The translations under genes and the position numbers were made by a program. Source: Tachypleus tridentatus (lineage: Eukaryota; Arthropoda; Merostomata; Xiphosura; Limulidae). Taken from it: a stretch of DNA of 64,000 nt. The notes below the pieces were generated by a model. The model saw only the letters and a program-made list of their open reading frames with translations, searched no databases and was not told the DNA's origin. Numbering within the stretch: position 1 is the stretch's first letter; each line of letters opens with the position of its first letter. Positions 1 through 13,038 of this stretch are shown piece by piece. The stretch covers positions 38,367,771 through 38,431,770 of the forward strand of contig NW_027467782.1 in NCBI RefSeq assembly GCF_004210375.1, in the 5' to 3' direction.

Positions 1-3000
1 AGTGTTTCATTAACATGACTTCTCTTGTTCTTTGTAAAAGTGTTACATTAACACGAGTGTCTCTTGTTCTTCGTAACAAGTGTTATATTAACATGTCTCT
101 TGTTCTTTGTCACATGTGTTACATAAACATGGGTGTCTCTTGTTTTTTGTAACTAGTGTTACGTAAACGCGAGTATAATTGTATCTTGTTCTTTGTATCA
201 AGTGATATATTAACATGATTGTTTCTTGTTCTTTGTAACAAGTGTTACATTAACATGAGTCTCTTGTTCTTTGTAACAAGTGTTACATAAAGATGATTGT
301 CTCTTCTTTTTGTAACAAGTGTTTATATTAGCATGAGTTCTCTTATTCTTTTATATTAGAAACAAGTGTTACAATAACACGAGTTTAACACGTTTCTCTT
401 GTTCTTGTAACAAGTGTTAGATTAACACGAGTATCTTTGTTTTTTTGTAACAAGTGTTACATTAACAGGAATGTCTTGTTCTTTATTACAAGTGCTCTAT
501 TAACACGACTTCTCTTGTTCTTTGTAGCAAGTGTTACATTAACATGAGTGTCGTGTTCTTTGTAACAAGTGTTGTATTAACATGTTACTTGTTACAAAGT
601 ACAAGAGACTCATGTTAATGTAACACTTGTTACAAAGATCTAGAGACACTCATGTTAATGTAACACTTGTTGGAAAGAACAAGAAAAGAATCATATCAAT
701 CTAACACTAGTTCAAAGAACAAGAGAACTCGTATTGATATAAAACTTCTTACAAAGAACTAGAGACACTCATGTTAATGTAACACTTATTACAAAGAACA
801 AGAAACAATCATATCAATGTAACATTTGTTACAACGAACAAGAAGTCGTGTTAATATAACAGTTGCTACAAAAAACAAGAGACAATCATGTTAAATAACA
901 TTTGTTACAAAGAACAAGAGACACTCATGTTACTGTAATACTTGTTACAAAGAACAAGAGAACTCGTGTTTATATTACCTTTGTTACAAAGAACATGAAA
1001 CACTTACGTTAATGAAGCACTTGTTACAAAGAACAAGAGAACTCGTGTTTATGTAACCATTGTTACAAAGAACATGAGACACTCATATTAATGTAACCCT
1101 TGTTACAAAGAACATGAGACACTCATATTAATGTAACACTTGTTATATTGACATCAGTGTCTCTTGTTCTTTGTAACAAGTGTTATAATAACAAGATTTC
1201 TCTTGTTCTTTGAAACAAGTATTAGATTAACATGACTTTTTTGTTCTTTGCAACAAGTGTTACATTAAGATGAGTTTCTCTTGTTCTTTGTAACAAGTGT
1301 TAGATTAACATGAGTATCTTTGTTTTTGTAACAAGTGTTACATTAACAGGAATGTCTTGTTCTTTATTACAAGTGCTCTATTAACACGACTTCTCTTGTT
1401 CTTTGTAGCAAGTGTTAAATTAACATGAGTGTCGTGTTCTTTTGAACAAGTGTTGTTTTAACATGTTACTTGTTACAAAGTACAAGACTCATGTTAATGT
1501 AACACTTGTTACAAGTAACAAGAGAACTCGTATTAATATAACACTTGTTACAAAGAACTAGCACTCATGTTAATGTAACAATTGTTACAAAGAACAAGAA
1601 AATCATATCAATCTAACACTTGTTACAAAAAACAAGAGACACTCATGTTGATATAACACTTGCTACAAAGAACTAGAGACACTCATGTTAATGTAACACT
1701 TGTTACAAAGAACAAGACAATCATGTTAATATAACATTTGTTACAAAGAACAAGAAAACTCATTAATAGAAAACTTGGAACAATAAGTAGGAGACACTCG
1801 TGTTAATGTGACTTGTTACAAAGAACAAGACACACTCGTTATAATTTAACACTTTTTACACAGAAAGAGACACTCATGTTAATGTTACACTTGTTACAAA
1901 GAACAAGAGACACTAATATTAGGTTAATACTTATTGCATAGAACAAGAGAAATCGTTTTAATATAACTTGTTACAAAGAACAAGAGACATTCATCTTAAT
2001 GTAACACTTGTTGCAAAGAACAAAAAACAGTCATGTTAATCTAACACTTGTTTCAAAGAACAAGAGAAATCTTGTTATTATAACACTTGTTAGAAAGAAC
2101 AAGAGACATTCATGTTAATGTAACACTTGTTACAAAGAACAAGAAACAATCATGTTAATCTAACACATGTTTCAAAGAACAAGAGACACTGATGTCAATA
2201 CAACAAGTGTTATATTAACATGATTGTTTCTTGTTCTTTTTAACAAGTGTTTCATTAACACGAGTTTTATAGTTCTTTATAAAAGTGTTTCATTAACATG
2301 AGTTCTCTTGTTCTTTGTAAAAGTGTTACATTAACACGAGTGTCTCTTGTTCTTCGTAACAAGTGTTATATTAACATGTCTCTTGTTCTTTGTCACATGT
2401 GTTACATAAACATGGGTGTCTCTTGTTTTTTTGTAACTAGTGTTACATAAACGCGAGTGCTCTTGTTCTTTATAACAAGTGTTATAATAACGTGAGTGTT
2501 TCTTGTTTTTTGTAACAAGTGTTACATTAACATAATTGTATCTTGTTCTTTGTATCAAGTGTATATTAACATGATAACATAATTGTATCAAGTGTAACAT
2601 TAACATGAGTATTGTTCTTTGTAACAAGTGTAACAGAAACATGATTGTCTCTTCTTCTTTTGTAACAAGTTTTATATTAGCATGAGTTCTCTTATTCTTT
2701 GAAACAAGTGTTATATTAACATCATTGTTTCTTGTTCTTTATAACAAGTGTTATAATAACGTGAGTGTTTCTTGTTTTTTGTAACAAGTGTTACATTAAC
2801 ATAATTGTATCTTGTTCTTTGTATCAAGTGATATATTAACATGATTGTTTCTTGTTCTTTGTAACAAGTGTTACATTAACATGAGTCTCTTGTTCTTTGT
2901 AACAAGTGTAACATAAAGATGATTGTCTCTTCTTTTTTTGTAACAAGTTTTATATTAGCATGAGTTCTCTTATTCTTTGAAACAAGTGTTATATTAACAT

Positions 3001-6000
3001 CATTGTTTCTTGTTTTTTTTCTAACAAGTGTTACAATAACACGAGTTTCTCTTGTTCTTTGTAACAAGTGTTAGATTAACATGAGTATCTTTCTTTTTTT
3101 TGTAACAAGTGTTACATTAACAGGAATGTCTTGTTCTTTATTACAAGTGCTCTATTAACACGACTTCTCTTGTTCTTTGTAGCAAGTGTTAAATTAACAT
3201 GAGTGTCGTGTTCTTTTGAACAAGTGTTGTTTTAACATGTTACTTGTTACAAAGTACAAGACTCATGTTAATGTAACACTTGTTACAAAGAACAAGAGAA
3301 CTCGTATTAATATAACATTTGTTACAAAGAACTAGACACTCATGTTAATGTAACAATTGTTACAAAGAACAAGAAAATCATATCAATCTAACAGTTGTTA
3401 CAAAGAACAAGAGACACTAATATTAGGTTAATATTTATTCCAAAGAACAAGAGAAATCGTTTTAATATAACACTTGTTACAAAGAACAAGAGACACTAAT
3501 ATTAGGTTAATACTTATTGCAAAGAACAAGAAAAATCGTTTTAATATAACACTTGTTACAAAGAACAAGAGACATTCATCTTAATGTAACACTTGTTGCA
3601 AAGAACAAAAAACAGTCATTTAAATCTAACACTTGTTTCAAAGAACAAGAGAAATCTTGTTATTCTAACACTTGTTAGAAAGAACAAGAGACATTCATGT
3701 TAATGTAACACTTGTTACAAAGAACAAGAAACAATCATGTTAATCTAACACATGTTTCAAAGAACAAGAGACACTGATGTCAATACAACAAGTGTTATAT
3801 TAATATGATTGTTTCTTGTTCTTTTTAACAAGTGTTTCATTAACACGAGTTTTATAGTTCTTTATAAAAGTGTTTCATTAACATAAGTTCTCTTGTTCTT
3901 TGTAAAAGTGTTACATTAACACGAGTGTCTCTTGTTCTTCGTAACAAGTGTTATATTAACATGTCTCTTGTTCTTTGTCACATGTGTTACATAAACATGG
4001 GTGTCTTGTTTTTTGTAACTAGTGTTAGATTAACATGAGTATTTTTGTTTTTTGTAACAAGTGTTACATTAACTGGAATGTCTTGTTCTTTATTACAAGT
4101 GCTCTATAACACGACTTCTCTTATTTTTTGTAGCAAGTGTTACATTCACATGAGTGTCGTGTTCTTTTAAACAAGTGTTGTTTTAACATGTTACTTGTTA
4201 CAAAGTACAAGAGACTCATGTTAATGTAACACTTGTTACAAAGAACAAGAGAACTCGTATTAATATAACACTTTTTACAAAGAACTAGAGACACTCATGT
4301 TAATGTAACAAATTTTACAAAGTACAAGACAATCATATCAATCTAACACTTGTTACAAATAACAAGAACTCGTATTCATATATAACACTTGTTACAAAGA
4401 ACTAGAGACTCTGATGTTAATGTAACACTTGTTACAAAGAACAAGACAATCATGTTAATATAACATTTGTTACAAAGAACAAGAGAACTCGTGTTAATGT
4501 AATACTTGTTATAAAGAACAAGAAAACTCATTAATAGAAAACTTGGAACAATAAGCAGGAGACACTTGTGTTAATGTGACACTTGTTACAAAGAATAATA
4601 CACACTCGTTATAATTTAACACTTTTTACACGGAAAGAGACACTCATGTTAATGTTACACTTGTTACAAAGAACAAGAGACACTAATATTAGGTTAATAC
4701 TTATTGCAAAGAACAAGAGAAATCGTTTTAATAAAACACTTGTTACAAAGAACAAGAGACACTAATATTAGGTTAATACTTATTGCAAAGAACAAGAGAA
4801 ATCGTTTTAATATAACACTTGTTACAAACAACAGACATTCATCTTAATGTAACACTTGTTGCAAAGAACAAAAAACAGTCATGTTAATCTAACACTTGTT
4901 TCAAAGAACAAGAGAAATCTTGTTATTATAACACTTGTTAGAAAGAACAAGAGACATTCATGTTAATGTAACACTTGTTACAAAGAACAAGAAACAATCA
5001 TGTTAATCTAACACATGTTTCAAAGAACAAGAGACACTGATGTCAATACAACAAGTGTTATATTAACATGATTGTTTCTTGTTCTTTTTAACAAGTGTTT
5101 CATTAACACGAGTTTTATAGTTCGATATAAAAGTGTTTCATTAACATGAGTTCTCTTGTTCTTTGTAAAAGTGTTACATTAACACGAGTGTCTCTTGTTC
5201 TTCGTAACAAGTGTTATATTAACATGTCTCTTGTTCTTTGTCACATGTGTTACATAAACATGGGTGTCTCTTGTTTTTTGTAACTACTGTTACATAAACG
5301 CGAGTTCTCTTGTTCTTTATAACAAGTGTTATAATAACGTGAGTGTTTCTTGTTTTTTGTAACAAGTGTTACATTAACATAATTGTATCTTCTTCTTTGT
5401 ATCAAGTGATATATTAACATGATTGTTTCTTGTTCTTTGTAACAAGTGTTACATTAACATGAGTCTCTTGTTCTTTGTAAGAAAAAGATGATTGTCTCTT
5501 CTTTTTGTAACAAGGTTTATATTAGCATGAGTTCTCTTATTCTTTGAAACAAGTGTTATATTAACATCATTGTTTCTTGTTTTTTCTAACAAGTGTTACA
5601 ATAACACGAGTTTCTCTTGTTCTTTATAACAAGTGTTAGATTAACACGAGTATCTTTGTTTTTTGTAACAAGTGTTACATTAACAGGAATGTCTTGTTCT
5701 TTATTACAAGTGCTCTATTAACACGACTTCTCTTGTTCTTTGTAGAAAGTGTTACATTAACGTGAGTGTCGTGTTCTTTGTAACAAGTGTTGTATTAACA
5801 TGTTACTTGTTACAAAGTACAAGAGACTCATGTTAATGTAACACTTGTTACAAAGATCTAGAGACACTCGTGTTAATGTAACACTTGTTGGAAAGAACAA
5901 GAAACAATCATATCAATCTAACACTAGTTCAAAGAACAAGAGACACTCATGTTTATCTAACACTTGTTACAATGTACAAGAGAACTCGTGTTAATGTAAT

Positions 6001-6550
6001 ACTTGTTATAAAGAACAAGAAAACTCATTAATAGAAAACTTGGAACAATAAGTAGAAGACACTCGTGTTAATGTGACTTGTTACAAAGAACAAGACACAT
6101 TCGTTATAATTTAACACTTTTTACACAGAAAGAGTCACTGATATTAATGTTACACTTGTTACAAAGAACAAGAGACACTAATATTAGGTTAATACTTATT
6201 GCAAAGAACAAGAGAAATCGTTTTAATATAACACTTGTTACAAAGAACAAGAGACATTCATCTTAATGTAAGACTTGTTGCAAAGAACAAAAAACAGTCA
6301 TGTTAATCTAACACTTGTTTCAAAGAACAAGAGAAATCTTGTTATTATAACACTTGTTAGAAAGAACAAGAGACATTGATGTTAATGTAACACTTGTTCC
6401 AAAGAAAAAGAAACAATCATGTTAATCTAACACATGTTTCAAAGAACAAGAGACACTGATGTCAATACAACAAGTGTTATATTAACATGATTGTTTCTTG
6501 TTCTTTTTAACAAGTGTTTCATTAACACGAGTTTTATAGTTCGTTATAAA
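1..6550. repeat. Higher-order satellite unit, copy 1
   Basis: First copy by my phase choice (starting agtgtttcattaacatgact). It is 6550 bp, longer than the other full copies. It is 44 bp longer than copy 2 in the 2185-3770 subunit, of which about 33 bp is a single insertion near 2562, and about 15 bp longer before 2185. The block order is reverse (1-585), forward (585-1145), reverse (1145-1475), forward (1475-2200), reverse (2200-3235), forward (3240-3785), reverse (3790-4190), forward (4195-5045), reverse (5045-5800), forward (5805-6470), then reverse again. 'Forward' means ACAAAGAACAAG reads on the + strand. Confidence 0.9.
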
Positions 6551-9500
6551 AGTGTTTCATTAACATGACTTCTCTTGTTCTTTGTAAAAGTGTTACATTA
6601 ACACGAGTGTCTCTTGTTCTTCGTAACAAGTGTTATATTAACATGTCTCTTGTTCTTTGTCACATGTTTACATAAACATGGGTGTCTCTTGTTTTTTGTA
6701 ACTAATGTTACGTAAACGCGAGTATAATTGTATCTTGTTCTTTGTATCAAACGATATATTAACATGATTGTTTCTTGTTCTTTGTAACAAGTGTTACATT
6801 AACATGAGTCTCTTGTTCTTTGTAAGAAGTGTAACATAAAGATGATTGTCTCTTCTTTTTGTAACAAGGTTTATATTAGCATGAGTTCTCTTATTCTTTG
6901 AAACAAGTGTTACAATAACACGAGTTTCTCTTGTTCTTTGTAACAAGTGTTAGATTAACACGAGTATCTTTGTTTTTTGTAACAAGTGTTACATTAACAG
7001 GAATGTCTTGTTCTTTATTACAAGTGCTCTATTAACACGACTTCTCTTGTTCTTTGAAGCAAGTGTTACATTAACATGAGTGTCGTGTTCTTTGTAACAA
7101 GTGTTGTATTAACATGTTACTTGTTACAAAGTACAAGAGACTCATGTTAATGTAACACTTGTTACAAAGATCTAGAGACACTCATGTTAATGTAACACTT
7201 GTTGGAAAGAACAAGAAACAATCATATCAATCTAACACTAGTTCAAAGAACAAGAGAACTCGTATTGATATAAAACTTCTTACAAAGAACTAGAGACACT
7301 CATGTTAATGTAACACTTATTACAAAGAACAAGAAACAATCATATCAATGTAACATTTGTTACAACGAACAAGAAGTCGTGTTAATATAACAGTTGCTAC
7401 AAAAAAACAAGAGACAATCATGTTAAATAACATTTGTTACAAAGAACAAGAGACACTCATGTTACTGTAATACTTGTTACAAAGAACAAGAGAACTCGTG
7501 TTTATATTACCTTTGTTACAAAGAACATGAAACACTTACGTTAATGAAGCACTTGTTACAAAGAACAAGAGAACTCGTGTTTATGTAACCATTGTTACAA
7601 AGAACATGAGACACTCATATTAATGTAACCCTTGTTACAAAGAACATGAGACACTCATATTAATGTAACACTTGTTATATTGACATCAGTGTCTCTTGTT
7701 CTTTGTAACAAGTGTTATAATAACAAGATTTCTCTTGTTCTTTGAAACAAGTATTAGATTAACATGACTGTTTTTTGTTCTTTGCAACAAGTGTTACATT
7801 AAGATGAGTTTCTCTTGTTCTTTGTAACAAGTGTTAGATTAACATGAGTATCTTTGTTTTTGTAAGAAGTGTTACATTAACAGGAATGTCTTGTTCTTTA
7901 TTACAAGTGCTCTATTAACACGACTTCTCTTATTCTTTGTAGCAAGTGTTAAATTAACGCGAGTGTCGTGTTCTTTTGAACAAGTGTTGTTTTAACATCT
8001 TACTTGTTACAAAGTACAAGACTCATGTTAATGTAACACTTGTTACAAGTAACAAGAGAACTCGTATTAATATAACACTTGTTACAAAGAACTAGCACTC
8101 ATGTTAATGTAACAATTGTTACAAAGAACAAGAAAATCATATCAATCTAACACTTGTTACAAAAAACAAGAGACACTCATGTTGATATAACACTTGCTAC
8201 AAAGAACTAGAGACACTCATGTTAATGTAACACTTGTTACAAAGAACAAGACAGTCATGTTAATATAACATTTGTTACAAAGAACAAGAAAACTCATTAA
8301 TAGAAAACTTGGAACAATAAGTAGGAGACACTCGTGTTAATGTGACTTGTTACCAAGAACAAGACACACTCGTTATAATTTAACACTTTTTACACAGAAA
8401 GAGACACTCATGTTAATGTTACACTTGTTACAAAGAACAAGAGACACTAATATTAGGTTAATACTTATTGCATAGAACAAGAGAAATCGTTTTAATATAA
8501 CTTGTTACAAAGAACAAGAGACATTCATCTTAATGTAACACTTGTTGCAAAGAACAAAAAACAGTCATGTTAATCTAACACTTGTTTCAAAGAACAAGAG
8601 AAATCTTGTTATTATAACACTTGTTAGAAAGAACAAGAGACATTCATGTTAATGTAACACTTGTTACAAAGAACAAGAAACAATCATGTTAATCTAACAC
8701 ATGTTTCAAAGAACAAGAGACACTGATGTCAATACAACAAGTGTTATATTAACATGATTGTTTCTTGTTCTTTTTAACAAGTGTTTCATTAACACGAGTT
8801 TTATAGTTCTTTATAAAAGTGTTTCATTAACATGAGTTCTCTTGTTCTTTGTAAAAGTGTTACATTAACACGAGTGTCTCTTGTTCTTCGTAACAAGTGT
8901 TATATTAACATGTCTCTTGTTCTTTGTCACATGTGTTACATAAACATGGGTGTCTCTTGTTTTTTGTAACTAGTGTTACATAAACGCGAGTGCTCTTGTT
9001 CTTTATAACAAGTGTTATAATAACGTGAGTGTTTCTTGTTTTTTGTAACAAGTGTTACATTAACATAATTGTATCTTGTTCTTTGTATCAAGTGTAACAT
9101 TAACATGAGTATTGTTCTTTGTAACAAGTGTAACAGAAACATGATTGTCTCTTCTTTTTGTAACAAGTTTTATATTAGCATGAGTTCTCTTATTCTTTGA
9201 AACAAGTGTTATATTAACATCATTGTTTCTTGTTCTTTATAACAAGTGTTATAATAACGTGAGTGTTTCTTGTTTTTTGTAACAAGTGTTACATTAACAT
9301 AATTGTATCTTGTTCTTTGTATCAAGTGATATATTAACATGATTGTTTCTTGTTCTTTGTAACAAGTGTTACATTAACATGAGTCTCTTGTTCTTTGTAA
9401 CAAGTGTAACATAAAGATGATTGTCTCTTCTTTTTGTAACAAGTTTTATATTAGCATGAGTTCTCTTATTCTTTGAAACAAGTGTTATATTAACATCATT

Positions 9501-12500
9501 GTTTCTTGTTTTTTTCTAACAAGTGTTACAATAACACGAGTTTCTCTTGTTCTTTGTAACAAGTGTTAGATTAACATGAGTATCTTTCTTTTTTAACAAG
9601 TGTTACATTAACAGGAATGTCTTGTTCTTTATTACAAGTGCTCTATTAACACGACTTCTCTTGTTCTTTGTAGCAAGTGTTAAATTAACATGAGTGTCGT
9701 GTTCTTTTGAACAAGTGTTGTTTTAACATGTTACTTGTTACAAAGTACAAGACTCATGTTAATGTAACACTTGTTACAAGGAACAAGAGAACTCGTATTA
9801 ATATAACATTTGTTACAAAGAACTAGACACTCATGTTAATGTAACAATTGTTACAAAGAACAAGAAAATCATATCAATCTAACAGTTGTTACAAAGAACA
9901 AGAGACACTAATATTAGGTTAATATTTATTCCAAAGAACAAGAGAAATCGTTTTAATATAACACTTGTTACAAAGAACAAGAGACACTAATATTAGGTTA
10001 ATACTTATTGCAAAGAACAAGAAAAATCGTTTTAATATAACACTTGTTACAAAGAACAAGAGACATTCATCTTAATGTAACACTTGTTGCAAAGAACAAA
10101 AAACAGTCATTTAAATCTAACACTTGTTTCAAAGAACAAGAGAAATCTTGTTATTCTAACACTTGTTAGAAAGAACAAGAGACATTCATGTTAATGTAAC
10201 ACTTGTTACAAAGAACAAGAAACAATCATGTTAATCTAACACATGTTTCAAAGAACAAGAGACACTGATGTCAATACAACAAGTGTTATATTAATATGAT
10301 TGTTTCTTGTTCTTTTTAACAAGTGTTTCATTAACACGAGTTTTATAGTTCTTTATAAAAGTGTTTCATTAACATAAGTTCTCTTGTTCTTTGTAAAAGT
10401 GTTACATTAACACGAGTGTCTCTTGTTCTTCGTAACAAGTGTTATATTAACATGTCTCTTGTTCTTTGTCACATGTGTTACATAAACATGGGTGTCTTGT
10501 TTTTTGTAACTAGTGTTAGATTAACATGAGTATTTTTGTTTTTTGTAACAAGTGTTACATTAACTGGAATGTCTTGTTCTTTATTACAAGTGCTCTATAA
10601 CACGACTTCTCTTATTTTTTGTAGCAAGTGTTACATTCACATGAGTGTCGTGTTCTTTTAAACAAGTGTTGTTTTAACATGTTACTTGTTACAAAGTACA
10701 AGAGACTCATGTTAATGTAACACTTGTTACAAAGAACAAGAGAACTCGTATTAATATAACACTTTTACAAAGAACTAGAGACACTCATGTTAATGTAACA
10801 AATTTTACAAAGTACAAGACAATCATATCAATCTAACACTTGTTACAAATAACAAGAACTCGTATTCATATATAACACTTGTTACAAAGAACTAGAGACT
10901 CTGATGTTAATGTAACACTTGTTACAAAGAACAAGACAATCATGTTAATATAACATTTGTTACAAAGAACAAGAGAACTCGTGTTAATGTAATACTTGTT
11001 ATAAAGAACAAGAAAACTCATTAATAGAAAACTTGGAACAATAAGCAGGAGACACTTGTGTTAATGTGACACTTGTTACAAAGAATAATACACACTCGTT
11101 ATAATTTAACACTTTTTACACGGAAAGAGACACTCATGTTAATGTTACACTTGTTACAAAGAACAAGAGACACTAATATTAGGTTAATACTTATTGCAAA
11201 GAACAAGAGAAATCGTTTTAATAAAACACTTGTTACAAAGAACAAGAGACACTAATATTAGGTTAATACTTATTGCAAAGAACAAGAGAAATCGTTTTAA
11301 TATAACACTTGTTACAAACAACAGACATTCATCTTAATGTAACACTTGTTGCAAAGAACAAAAAAGTCATGTTAATCTAACACTTGTTTCAAAGAACAAG
11401 AGAAATCTTGTTATTATAACACTTGTTAGAAAGAACAAGAGACATTCATGTTAATGTAACACTTGTTACAAAGAACAAGAAACAATCATGTTAATCTAAC
11501 ACATGTTTCAAAGAACAAGAGACACTGATGTCAATACAACAAGTGTTATATTAACATGATTGTTTCTTGTTCTTTTTAACAAGTGTTTCATTAACACGAG
11601 TTTTATAGTTCGATATAAAAGTGTTTCATTAACATGAGTTCTCTTGTTCTTTGTAAAAGTGTTACATTAACACGAGTGTCTCTTGTTCTTCGTAACAAGT
11701 GTTATATTAACATGTCTCTTGTTCTTTGTCACATGTGTTACATAAACATGGGTGTCTCTTGTTTTTTGTAACTACTGTTACGTAAACGCGAGTTCTCTTG
11801 TTCTTTATAACAAGTGTTATAATAACGTGAGTGTTTCTTGTTTTTTGTAACAAGTGTTACATTAACATAATTGTATCTTCTTCTTTGTATCAAGTGATAT
11901 ATTAACATGATTGTTTCTTGTTCTTTGTAACAAGTGTTACATTAACATGAGTCTCTTGTTCTTTGTAAGAAAAAGATGATTGTCTCTTCTTTTTGTAACA
12001 AGGTTTATATTAGCATGAGTTCTCTTATTCTTTGAAACAAGTGTTATATTAACATCATTGTTTCTTGTTTTTTCTAACAAGTGTTACAATAACACGAGTT
12101 TCTCTTGTTCTTTATAACAAGTGTTAGATTAACACGAGTATCTTTGTTTTTTGTAACAAGTGTTACATTAACAGGAATGTCTTGTTCTTTATTACAAGTG
12201 CTCTATTAACACGACTTCTCTTGTTCTTTGTAGAAAGTGTTACATTAACGTGAGTGTCGTGTTCTTTGTAACAAGTGTTGTATTAACATGTTACTTGTTA
12301 CAAAGTACAAGAGACTCATGTTAATGTAACACTTGTTACAAAGATCTAGAGACACTCGTGTTAATGTAACACTTGTTGGAAAGAACAAGAAACAATCATA
12401 TCAATCTAACACTAGTTCAAAGAACAAGAGACACTCATGTTTATCTAACACTTGTTACAATGTACAAGAGAACTCGTGTTAATGTAATACTTGTTATAAA

Positions 12501-13038
12501 GAACAAGAAAACTCATTAATAGAAAACTTGGAACAATAAGTAGAAGACACTCGTGTTAATGTGACTTGTTACAAAGAACAAGACACATTCGTTATAATTT
12601 AACACTTTTTACACAGAAAGAGTCACTGATATTAATGTTACACTTGTTACAAAGAACAAGAGACACTAATATTAGGTTAATACTTATTGCAAAGAACAAG
12701 AGAAATCGTTTTAATATAACACTTGTTACAAAGAACAAGAGACATTCATCTTAATGTAACACTTGTTGCAAAGAACAAAAAACAGTCATGTTAATCTAAC
12801 ACTTGTTTCAAAGAACAAGAGAAATCTTGTTATTATAACACTTGTTAGAAAGAACAAGAGACATTGATGTTAATGTAACACTTGTTCCAAAGAAAAAGAA
12901 ACAATCATGTTAATCTAACACATGTTTCAAAGAACAAGAGACACTGATGTCAATACAACAAGTGTTATATTAACATGATTGTTTCTTGTTCTTTTTAACA
13001 AGTGTTTCATTAACACGAGTTTTATAGTTCGTTATAAA
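6551..13038. repeat. Higher-order satellite unit, copy 2
   Basis: This copy is 6488 bp and is the cleanest reference copy. A recurring junction motif, gacactgatgtcaatacaac, marks four subunits at 6452, 8720, 10261, 11521 and again at 12940, giving lengths of about 2268, 1541, 1260 and 1419 bp that sum to 6488. Each subunit holds one reverse block followed by one forward block; the longest holds two such pairs. The four subunits resemble one another, so the large unit probably arose by earlier duplication of a smaller inverted module. Confidence 0.92.
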
